Source of the DNA: Lachnospiraceae bacterium | GTDB taxonomy: Bacteria > Bacillota > Clostridia > Lachnospirales > Lachnospiraceae | Direction: 5' to 3' | Assembly: GCA_030527645.1 (NCBI GenBank) | Contig: JAUNAJ010000011.1 | Coordinates: 1-64,000 of the forward strand | Length of the DNA stretch: 64,000 nucleotides | Shown here: in pieces, positions 53,257 through 60,944 of the stretch | Layout: every line of letters starts with the position of its first letter | How positions within the stretch are numbered: the stretch's first letter is position 1 | Notes under the pieces: model-generated | The model's input: only the letters and a program-made list of their open reading frames with translations | Database searches by the model: none | What the model was told of the DNA's origin: nothing | Made by a program: the position numbers and the translations under genes

Positions 53257-53300
53257 GAATTTTCCTCACAAGATTGACAAAATTTTGCGAAATAATACAT

Positions 53301-53344
53301 ACAACAAAACAGGCATAGAAATCCAAAACAGAATTCTATGCCTG
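53301..53344 (-). terminator. Terminator after CPBP gene
   Basis: CAGGCATAGAA and TTCTATGCCTG are perfect 11-base arms. On the minus strand they are followed by TTTTGTTG. Confidence 0.85.
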
Positions 53345-53350
53345 CACAGT

Positions 53351-54430
53351 TCACGAGATCATATAGAGTCCGATTCCCGCTGTTATAAAACCGGCCAGCA
53401 GGAAGCAGCCCATGGGAACAAGCAGGATCACCTTCGCATGGGTCCGTTCCGCCGGGCTTTCAGGGATCAGCCGGTGTCTTCTCGGTGCTGTGTCACGCAG
53501 GAGAAGATGATTTCCCAGATACATCAGCGGCGGGATCAGGAGACCGTAGATGATGGTCAGGATCCCTGCCTGATAAAACAGAGAGGACATTCCCAGTACA
53601 GTCGGATCTGACACAGATGTGCCCGCAAGGGTCTGCAGCCATCCGACTATTGCTGATCCGAAGGGAACAGCGGATCCTGAACCTGCAGAGAAGCAGGGAA
53701 TTATAGAAGCTCCCGGCACCACTGCTGTACCGTACAGAATACGCAGCAGCAGGATCTGACTTGCATTATGGATAAAATGCAGCAAGCTGGAGTAGACCAT
53801 ATTGCCGGTCTGAAAAAGGATCCAGCTCATCACTCCGCCAAGGATCCCGGTATAGAAAAACTTGGAGGGATCCATGTGGAAAAGTCCGAAAAACAATCCC
53901 ATAACAATTGCCATTGGCCATGGACTGCGGATCCGTTCCTTTAAACCGTACTGGATCACGCCTCGGTGCATGGCTTCCTCACAGATTGGCGGAAGTACTG
54001 CCACGATCAGAAACAGAAGGAACCAGTTCATGCCGGAGCCCATCAGAACCTCTGAATCGCTGCTGGGCTGATAATCGGGATAATACGCAAGAAGAAGTGC
54101 CTGCCCGACCATGATAAACAGGTAGGAACCGGCCCAGAGAAGAACAGTGCCCAGAACAGCGGACCATACCGGTTTTTTAATGGGAAAAACATCCTTCAGT
54201 CGCTGATGCTTCCTCTTAACATAAAGTACAGACAGGACCAGGAATCCCAACTCTGTTATCGCCACGCCCCACATGCCGAAGGTCAGCTGGATCACTGCTC
54301 CCACTGTTGAAAAAAGCAGCATCAATCCAATAAAGAAACCAATCACTGCTTTTATATCGATCGGTTTCCTCTGCTTCTCCTTTTTAGGCATTCCGGCTGG
54401 GACGCTGTTTTTTATCTCTTCATAGGTCAT
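53351..54430 (-). CDS. CPBP-family intramembrane metalloprotease
   Basis: The 359-residue membrane protein carries the CPBP (CAAX prenyl protease-like, Abi) motifs: PPICEEAMHRGVI (EExxxR), FGLFHMDPSKFFYTG and LLHFIHNAS. These supply the Glu and His ligands of a membrane-embedded zinc site. About eight hydrophobic segments are visible. Roles in the family range from bacteriocin immunity to protein processing; none can be assigned here. It is separated from RNase G/E by 85 bases and ended by a strong terminator. Confidence 0.87.
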   Translation of the reverse strand: MTYEEIKNSVPAGMPKKEKQRKPIDIKAVIGFFIGLMLLFSTVGAVIQLTFGMWGVAITELGFLVLSVLYVKRKHQRLKDVFPIKKPVWSAVLGTVLLWAGSYLFIMVGQALLLAYYPDYQPSSDSEVLMGSGMNWFLLFLIVAVLPPICEEAMHRGVIQYGLKERIRSPWPMAIVMGLFFGLFHMDPSKFFYTGILGGVMSWILFQTGNMVYSSLLHFIHNASQILLLRILYGTAVVPGASIIPCFSAGSGSAVPFGSAIVGWLQTLAGTSVSDPTVLGMSSLFYQAGILTIIYGLLIPPLMYLGNHLLLRDTAPRRHRLIPESPAERTHAKVILLVPMGCFLLAGFITAGIGLYMIS

Positions 54431-54515
54431 ATGCAGTCAACCTCCTGTTCACAGGTTCCGTTTCATTACCAGCCGTTACCGGTCCTGTTGCTTTATATTC
54501 CATCACAGAATACGA

Positions 54516-55721
54516 TCACTCATCCTTCTGCTCTACTGCTTCCAGCTGTTCTCTGAAGGATTTCATTTCCTTCTGTCTTGTCATCTCTACGATCTGAAGT
54601 GCTGTAAGATCTACCACCCTTGTTTTCACCGGATCATCGAAAACAAGCTTCTGGAGCTCATCCATCAGCTGCTTCTGAAGAGCTGCATCCTTCATATTGA
54701 TAAAATCCACCAGAATGATTCCGCTCAGCTGACGGAGTCTGATCTGGGCGGCAATCTCAGCAGCAGCTTCCCGATTGATCATCAGGATCGTTTCTTCTTT
54801 ATTCTTTTTTCCCGAGTACTTTCCTGTATTGACATCGATCACCACGCAGGCCTCAGTCTCCTGGATCACAATAAATCCTCCGGACTTGAGCCAGATCTGC
54901 TTGTGCTGGAGCTTGTCCATCAGCGCGGAAATGCTGTGAAGCTTGTACAGCGGAAGCAGCTTATCCTCATAGAAGACAACCTGCAGCTGCTCCTCCAGCT
55001 GATTGTCTTTTCTGTACTGCATCAGCTCATCGTATACTCCGAAGCAGTCTGTTACCACGGACAGGCCGTCTGCAAAGTACTGCTTCACCTCCCGCATCCA
55101 TGGACCGCTGGTCTGATACAGGCAGGTGTAGATCGTCCTTCCGGTGCCGTACCGAAGGATATATTCCATCTTCTCCTTCATCATGGAAAATTCAAGGGCA
55201 AGCTCCTCTTCACCGGCATCCTTTGCACTGGTACGGACAATCAGTCCATACTCGCCGGAAAGAGAGGGCAGAATGGAGCGGATCCTTTTAATCTGGTCGG
55301 GCTTCAGCTTACGGGAAAAATTTACAGTCTTCCTTCCGCTGGTAAGTACAAAATAGCGCCCATTGAGATTCAGATTCGTTGTCAGACCGGCCTGCTTCAT
55401 CTTCAGGGCATCCCGGGATACCTGGACCAGAAGCTCATCGCCTACGCGGGGAAGCTTTGTCTGGCCTCCGGTTTTCCAGATGGCGGTCCGGCACTCCGAT
55501 AAAGGAAGATAGCCTCTCAGCTTCTCTCCGATCCGTACAAACACCGCTCCGATATTCTGCTGAATCGTCTCAATTTTACCTACATAGATATTTCCGAGGA
55601 TGGAATTGCCTTCTGCACTGCTGAAAAAGCATTCCACCGCATGCTCGTCCTGTGAAAGAACTGTGGCAATGCCGTCCAAATTTTTCCAGGGGGCAGCTGC
55701 CACCACTAAACGTTTGCTCAA
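54516..55721 (-). CDS. Ribonuclease G/E family protein
   Basis: This 401-residue RNase E/G-type protein has an N-terminal S1-like domain (ILGNIYVGKIETIQQNIGAV, then FVRIGEKLRGYLPLSE) and the catalytic core. The metal-binding part reads CVVIDVNTGKYSG and ILVDFINMKD. It lacks the large C-terminal scaffold and the zinc-link region of RNase E, so it is a short G-type enzyme. Its ATG overlaps the stop of the TIGR03936 gene (ATGA). In many Clostridia rplU-rpmA follow this gene; here they do not. Confidence 0.9.
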   Translation of the reverse strand: MSKRLVVAAAPWKNLDGIATVLSQDEHAVECFFSSAEGNSILGNIYVGKIETIQQNIGAVFVRIGEKLRGYLPLSECRTAIWKTGGQTKLPRVGDELLVQVSRDALKMKQAGLTTNLNLNGRYFVLTSGRKTVNFSRKLKPDQIKRIRSILPSLSGEYGLIVRTSAKDAGEEELALEFSMMKEKMEYILRYGTGRTIYTCLYQTSGPWMREVKQYFADGLSVVTDCFGVYDELMQYRKDNQLEEQLQVVFYEDKLLPLYKLHSISALMDKLQHKQIWLKSGGFIVIQETEACVVIDVNTGKYSGKKNKEETILMINREAAAEIAAQIRLRQLSGIILVDFINMKDAALQKQLMDELQKLVFDDPVKTRVVDLTALQIVEMTRQKEMKSFREQLEAVEQKDE

Positions 55722-56470
55722 ACTATTTCCTCCCCGAGGTTACCGAGTGAAACAAGCTTTCTCTCAGTCTCTGTGCCGGCATTTGCATAAATATCCTCTC
55801 GATGGATCCGCATGGTGCCATCCGGGATCTGCAGTCCGGCATAATCAGCAAATGCCTTCACCACCAGATCCGGCTTCAGATTGCTGACGCTTCCCTGTGA
55901 AACACACATCCGAAACACCGGGATGCCATTCACATCCGTTTCACAGGAGAAGGAGTAGATCCAGGGTCGAATGTTGACCAGACCCTCGCTTCTTTTTGTT
56001 TTTCTCCAGACATGTACCTCCTCCTGTGCAAGGAATGCTTCCTGCTTCTGCTCCATTCCTTCCAGGGATGCTTTGCATGCAGCAGCTTCTGCCGCAGCAA
56101 TCTCGGAGAGATCCAGAGTGACCGAGTAATCCGCCGCGGCAACAAGAGTCATTCCCTTGGAATGCTTGTCCTCGCCGATCTTCCGGATTCCAACCACCGA
56201 CATCCCCTCGTGCATCTGCGCATTCATCCGCTCCATCAGTTCACGTCCGGATGGAGCGCTCTGAAGATCCAGATCGAAATATTCGCCGCTGCTGGTGGTG
56301 CCCACACCCAGTGGAGCCGCAAAGGACATGATCATATGGGGACTGAAACCGCCCGAAAAGGATACATCCACATCCGCACGGCGCAGCACCTTCTGGAAAT
56401 AACGCATGACATCCAGGTGTCCGATGTATTTCATATTGCCTGTTTTGGTAAATTTCACACGCACTCGCAT
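55718..56470 (-). CDS. TIGR03936 radical-SAM-associated protein
   Basis: The 250-residue protein matches the DUF2344/TIGR03936 family, always found next to or fused with the TIGR03960 radical-SAM protein. It starts VRVKFTKTGNMKYIGHLDVM and has FSGGFSPHMIMSFAAPLGVG. No catalytic motif of its own is visible. The function is unknown; a tRNA or ribosome-related substrate has been suggested from its RNase G/E context. GAGGAGGTG precedes the ATG, and its spacing is intact although a repeat ends just upstream. Confidence 0.9.
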   Translation of the reverse strand: MRVRVKFTKTGNMKYIGHLDVMRYFQKVLRRADVDVSFSGGFSPHMIMSFAAPLGVGTTSSGEYFDLDLQSAPSGRELMERMNAQMHEGMSVVGIRKIGEDKHSKGMTLVAAADYSVTLDLSEIAAAEAAACKASLEGMEQKQEAFLAQEEVHVWRKTKRSEGLVNIRPWIYSFSCETDVNGIPVFRMCVSQGSVSNLKPDLVVKAFADYAGLQIPDGTMRIHREDIYANAGTETERKLVSLGNLGEEIV

Positions 56471-56472
56471 AC

Positions 56473-58437
56473 TTACACCTCCTCAGCGGAACGAATGGAC
56501 GGTGCTTCCGTTCCGCCGGAACAGCGGGACCGTCCCCCCGTTCCATTTACTTCATATCTGGAAATATCCACACCGGTTTTTTCTTCAAAACATACACCGG
56601 CGCCGAATTTTCTTGCGCCGCAGGCAGAGCATTTCTGCCGGCAGTTTGGCGTTACCATTGCCTTCTGAGCTGCTTCCCATTCCCTCTTCAGGAATTCCTT
56701 TGTTACACCAACGGAAATAAAATCCCAGGGAAGGATCTCGTCCGTGGAACGGATTCTGGTTGTATAGAAGAACGGATCCACACCCGTTTCCGCAAATGCC
56801 TCCTGCCAACGCTCATTCACAAAGGACTCTGACCAGGCATCAAAAATGGCTCCCTTTCTGTACGCAGCCTCGATCGCCGCTGCTACTCTTCTGTCTCCTC
56901 TGGCAAGCACGCCCTCCAGAACGGAAACATCGGCTTCATGATAGGTGAAGCGAATGCTTTTCTGATTGGTCTGATTACGAACCTCATTCTTTACCGTCCG
57001 TGCCTTGGAAATAAATGTCTCTACCGTGTCCTGGGGTGCCCACTGGAAGGGTGTAAAAGGCTTCGGCACAAAGAAGGAGGCACTGGCAGTGATGGCCACC
57101 TTGCCGTTTCTCTTCTCCTTCGGGATCTCATAATACTGATCCGCCACCTTCTGGCATAGCCAGGCAATGCCTTTGTAGTCCTCCTGGGTCTCCCCGGGGA
57201 GACCCAGCATAAAGTACAGCTTGACCTTATTCCATCCGCCTTCGAATGCCTTGCCTGCACCGGACAGGATATCCTCCTCTGTCAGCCCTTTATTGATGAC
57301 GTTCCGCATCCGCTGGGACCCCGCCTCCGGAGCAAAGGTCAGGCTGCTTTTCTTTACATCCTGTACCTTGGACATGACATCCAGAGAAAACTGATCGATC
57401 CTCAGAGACGGCAGGGAAATGTTGATTCCCTTCTGCGGACAGAATTCCGTCAGGAAATTCAGCAGCTTGGGAAGCTGAGTATAGTCACTGGAGCTTAAGG
57501 AGCTGAGAGAAATTTCCTCATACCCGGTGGCACGCAGCATCGCCTCTGCCTGCTGCTTCATCTTCTCAACGCTCTTTTCACGAAGCGGACGATAGACCAT
57601 TCCTGCCTGACAGAAACGGCAGCCGCGGATACAGCCTCTCATGATCTCCAGAACAACACGATCCTGCGTTGCCTTTGCAAAGGGCACCACCGGCCTGTCC
57701 GGATAGGGAGCCTCATTAAAATCCAGCACCAGCTGCTTTTCTACAACGGCAGGCACATCCTCAAACTTTGGCTGGAATGCTGCGATCGTACCATCCTCTC
57801 TGTAGGTCACCTCATAGAGTGACGGTACATAGATCCCCGGCATATGAGAGGCAGCTCTGAGAAATGCAGAACGATCGCCTCCCGCCTGTTTAGTTTCCTT
57901 ATACAGATCAAAGAGCCTGTCGTAAACAACCTCACCCTCACCGATGTAAAACAGATCAAAGAACTCCGCAATAGGCTCGGGATTGTAGGCACAGGGACCG
58001 CCTCCGATCACAATGGGATCCTCTTCCTTCCTGTCTGTGCTGTGCAGGGGAATATCGGACAGATCCAGTACCTGAAGAATATTGGTATAGGCCATCTCAT
58101 ACTGGAGGGTGAAGCCAAGAAAATCAAAGCTTTTCACAGGATCCTGTGACTCCAGCGCGAACAGAGGGATCTGTTTTTCTCTGAGCACCCGATCCATATC
58201 CATCCAGGGAGAATAGACTCTTTCGCACCAGACATCCGTCCTTTTATTAAACATATCGTAGAGGATCTGAATGCCGAGATGTGACATTCCGATCTCATAC
58301 ACATCCGGAAAGCAGAAGGCGAATCGTATATCCACCTCCTCCGGATTCTTCACTACTGCATTGACCTCTCCGCCGATGTAGCGCTCCGGCTTTTCGATCT
58401 GCATTAATATCTCGTTGGTTAAAGCTAATTTCGCCAT
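56473..58437 (-). CDS. TIGR03960 B12-binding radical-SAM protein
   Basis: The 654-residue protein has an N-terminal B12-binding-like region (DIRFAFCFPDVYEIGMSHLG), GGGPCAYNPEPIAEFFDLFY, and the radical-SAM cluster CIRGCRFCQAG near residue 268. A C-terminal Cys set follows, CRQKCSACGARKFGAGVCF. The reaction is unknown. The last 24 residues are unusual: 19 of them (GTGGRSRCSGGTEAPSIRS) are encoded by repeat copy E. GGAAGGA precedes the ATG. The stop lies within the ribosome binding region of the next gene. Confidence 0.92.
   Translation of the reverse strand: MAKLALTNEILMQIEKPERYIGGEVNAVVKNPEEVDIRFAFCFPDVYEIGMSHLGIQILYDMFNKRTDVWCERVYSPWMDMDRVLREKQIPLFALESQDPVKSFDFLGFTLQYEMAYTNILQVLDLSDIPLHSTDRKEEDPIVIGGGPCAYNPEPIAEFFDLFYIGEGEVVYDRLFDLYKETKQAGGDRSAFLRAASHMPGIYVPSLYEVTYREDGTIAAFQPKFEDVPAVVEKQLVLDFNEAPYPDRPVVPFAKATQDRVVLEIMRGCIRGCRFCQAGMVYRPLREKSVEKMKQQAEAMLRATGYEEISLSSLSSSDYTQLPKLLNFLTEFCPQKGINISLPSLRIDQFSLDVMSKVQDVKKSSLTFAPEAGSQRMRNVINKGLTEEDILSGAGKAFEGGWNKVKLYFMLGLPGETQEDYKGIAWLCQKVADQYYEIPKEKRNGKVAITASASFFVPKPFTPFQWAPQDTVETFISKARTVKNEVRNQTNQKSIRFTYHEADVSVLEGVLARGDRRVAAAIEAAYRKGAIFDAWSESFVNERWQEAFAETGVDPFFYTTRIRSTDEILPWDFISVGVTKEFLKREWEAAQKAMVTPNCRQKCSACGARKFGAGVCFEEKTGVDISRYEVNGTGGRSRCSGGTEAPSIRSAEEV
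56488..56544. repeat. 27-bp palindromic repeat, copy E, at gene 3' end
   Basis: Inverted units 56488-56514 and 56518-56544 lie 3 bases apart. They are translated in the radical-SAM frame as its C-terminal extension, and in the same phase of the unit as copy D. Confidence 0.88.
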
Positions 58438-58504
58438 GTATATTCCTTCCTGTATAGGGTATATTCCATGAAATTATAATATAATGCCTCGAAACATTCA
58501 ATAA

Positions 58505-58530
58505 GAAAAAGACGGTTCGTGCGAACCGCC
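58505..58530 (-). terminator. Terminator after lysozyme-like gene
   Basis: GACGGTTC and GAACCGCC pair (one G-T) around a 4-base loop. On the minus strand the stem is followed by TTTTTCTTA. Confidence 0.75.
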
Positions 58531-58602
58531 TTTATACTTAGAAAATATAAGTTTATACTATTGAGAACAGAGCCTGCACCTGTTTTCATCATTTGCACTG
58601 TT

Positions 58603-60612
58603 TCATGAATGGAACATTGCATAGTACTCAGCTGCATAGGCCTGTCTGGATGGGATCGTATATTCATAACCATATCCGTTGGTTCCGCCCAGAGGGTTTC
58701 CCATGCCTACATAATAGAACCAGTCAGCTGCTGCCTGATCAACGGAGGCTGAGCTGATCCAGAACAGCTTCTCGCCGTAGATCTGAGCAACTGCATCCAG
58801 CTGTCCTCTTAAGTCACTTAAGGATCGTCCTTTGGCAATGGTGTTTGCCCAAAGTACTGCCTTGGCAGATCTGCTGGTGAAGCCGATCAGACCATAGCCC
58901 CACTGGGATCCGTTGCCGGATGTAGGGAATGTATATTTATCATCCATAAACTGACTGTAGGTGTAAACACCGGTGTCACAGGCAGCAGTAAACTGCTCAT
59001 CCGTACAGTTCATCAATGCATTGACCCAGTTTTCCAGATTGCCGGGCTTGAAACCGCACTCAGCTTTAATATTGCCCATTGCACCTGCAGCTGCAGTTTC
59101 ACTGAGACCGATATTTTTTGTAAGATAATTCCAGCACTGCTCTTCAATGGTAGCACCGATCAGCACATTCTCATCCTGGGCTTCTTCGGACTCTGCTTCT
59201 GCCTCTTCCACCTGATTTTCGTAGTTCGGACGCCGCATGGAAACGATCAGAACATCGTGAATGCTCTTCTCCGTTACTCCCTGCTCTTCCTCTGTGCAGA
59301 TCAGAACCGTATCCGCTCCGGTATAGAGGCAGATTTCGTTGGGGTCAAGAATGAAGAGGTCACCTGCCTGTGCATTTGCCAGGTCCGTTACAGCTTCACC
59401 AAAGGACTGGTAGGCAGCACCCTCTGCATCTGCAGTCTCCTCCTGTGCAGCTTCAGACACTGCAGCAGAACCGGAAGTCTCTTCGGTAAGAGCAGCAGCT
59501 GTCGCAGTTTCACCCGTATCCGCAGAAGCAGCTGTCGTTACGGAAACTGCTTCCTTAACCTGCTGAAGGGATTGTTCAATTGCGGTATTTTCTTCTTCGC
59601 TGATGAGATCAAAGAAATCATAGACAGCATGCACAAAACCGTTGTTGTCTATTCCCGTTGTCCAGGAGGTTCCGTCCGTGCGATATACAGAATCAAGATG
59701 CTCCTTTGCATAGCGGATCACCTTGTCACCTGCCTGCTCCTGAAACTGATAGACGGTGACCTGATAATCATCGGCTGCCCGGTTATCCTTTAATTTTACA
59801 AGAGCCTTTGCTGCGGGAGCTTCTGTCAGATCCCTGCCTTCGGCAAGGGTCTCTGCCTTTGGCCCATAGATCACAGAGCTGCGCAGTACATAGCCGCGGA
59901 CATTCATGGATTCCACATAGAGATAGCTGCCCTTTACCTTCAATACATGGAGAAGTCCATTGGCAGCAATGGTGCCTACCTCACGGGCTTCTGTGCTTCC
60001 CTCTTCGTAGATCTTCGTATCATCTGCTTTTGCAAATGCTATAGAACCGTCGATTTTTCTGTAATCTCTGCGAACAGCGGAACTCAGTGTTTCATCCGAT
60101 TCATCCTCCTCCAGAATGACTGCTGAGGAGGCAATAATACCATCGGGAGATACCCAGGAAAGATCCGGCGCAGCAACGCCCGGCCTGCCGGTGGTCTGCT
60201 GCGGAGCCTGACTCTCATTAGCTGCCTGATTGGCAGCATCATTGATCTCCGGATCCTCAGGAGCAGCCGTTCCTCCGGAATTGTCGGAATTAGATGGAAT
60301 TGGATCCGTACCCGTCTCCGTACCGGAATTCCCATTCTCATTATTTGTTTCTGTACCGGGCACAGAAGGAGTTGTATTCTCCGGATCGGTGTTCTCACCG
60401 ATTTCCTCTGCAGACCCGTTCTGATTCGGATCTTCCACCGGTGTGTCACCGGATTCTGTGCTCTCGCCTGCGCCTTCTCCGGACACTTCAGCTTCCTCAG
60501 CAGCGGATGAGGAACTGACTGTTCCGTCAGCAGGATCAGCAAAGGCTGTCAGTGCAGAACCTGCTGTCAGGCTGGATATAAGAAGTAATGCTGCCAGTTT
60601 CTTTCGTTTCAT
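58603..60612 (-). CDS. Secreted SH3, degenerate NlpC and phage-tail lysozyme protein
   Basis: The 669-residue protein has a signal peptide (cleavage after AFA at residue 25) and a low-complexity Ser/Glu/Asn/Pro stretch (30-145). An SH3-like domain follows (about 200-250, GSYLYVESMNVRGYVLRSSV). The region 300-450 looks like NlpC/P60, but the DCSGFV box reads DNNGFV and the His segment reads NEICLYTG, so both the catalytic Cys and His are missing. The C-terminus (about 490-665) resembles phage tail lysozyme, with GNIKAECGF carrying the likely catalytic Glu. It is probably a wall-remodelling protein with one live and one dead hydrolase domain. It is monocistronic. Confidence 0.8.
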   Translation of the reverse strand: MKRKKLAALLLISSLTAGSALTAFADPADGTVSSSSAAEEAEVSGEGAGESTESGDTPVEDPNQNGSAEEIGENTDPENTTPSVPGTETNNENGNSGTETGTDPIPSNSDNSGGTAAPEDPEINDAANQAANESQAPQQTTGRPGVAAPDLSWVSPDGIIASSAVILEEDESDETLSSAVRRDYRKIDGSIAFAKADDTKIYEEGSTEAREVGTIAANGLLHVLKVKGSYLYVESMNVRGYVLRSSVIYGPKAETLAEGRDLTEAPAAKALVKLKDNRAADDYQVTVYQFQEQAGDKVIRYAKEHLDSVYRTDGTSWTTGIDNNGFVHAVYDFFDLISEEENTAIEQSLQQVKEAVSVTTAASADTGETATAAALTEETSGSAAVSEAAQEETADAEGAAYQSFGEAVTDLANAQAGDLFILDPNEICLYTGADTVLICTEEEQGVTEKSIHDVLIVSMRRPNYENQVEEAEAESEEAQDENVLIGATIEEQCWNYLTKNIGLSETAAAGAMGNIKAECGFKPGNLENWVNALMNCTDEQFTAACDTGVYTYSQFMDDKYTFPTSGNGSQWGYGLIGFTSRSAKAVLWANTIAKGRSLSDLRGQLDAVAQIYGEKLFWISSASVDQAAADWFYYVGMGNPLGGTNGYGYEYTIPSRQAYAAEYYAMFHS

Positions 60613-60674
60613 ATTGAGTCTCTTTCCTTATTTGATTTTTCCAAATAATTTCACAAAAATAAACAATTTCTCTT

Positions 60675-60703
60675 ATTATAGCAGACTTTTATTCTTTTTT
60701 AAA
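60675..60703 (-). promoter_or_regulatory. Promoter of the lysozyme-like gene
   Basis: A perfect TATAAT (60675-60680, minus strand) lies 17 bases from a weak TTTAAA (60698-60703), about 60 bases before the ATG. Confidence 0.55.
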
Positions 60704-60833
60704 GTATGGATTTATATTCGAATTAGAAAAAACTAACTTCCATTGGTCAATGTACCTCTGAAAATGACGGATCACGTGCCGCCAGCATGCAAGTCGAACT
60801 TGTGAGCTTGAATCCCAGAGTACCATGATGATA

Positions 60834-60877
60834 CAAAAACCGGACAGGAATGATCGATCGGTTTCCTGTCCGGTTTT
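60834..60877 (-). terminator. Terminator after carB
   Basis: AAAACCGGACAGGA and TCCTGTCCGGTTTT are perfect 14-base arms. On the minus strand they are followed by TTTTTG; the hairpin may work in both directions. Confidence 0.88.
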
Positions 60878-60944
60878 CCTGACCTGAATTTCGTCAGGTC
60901 GAGCTTATACTGTTTAGATTATTTGTACCTGTGAACAAAAACGA

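Larger units (their letters stand above)
60613..60944. other. Lysozyme gene-carB gap, 332 bp
   Basis: The gap contains the lysozyme-like gene promoter, the carB terminator and a small hairpin GACCTGA/TCAGGTC (60881-60900). I see no gene in 60710-60830. Confidence 0.5.

Noticed and set aside
5434-56544. 27-bp repeats as a CRISPR array
   Set aside because: Units are 8-15 kb apart, palindromic and in inverted pairs, with no regular spacers or cas genes.
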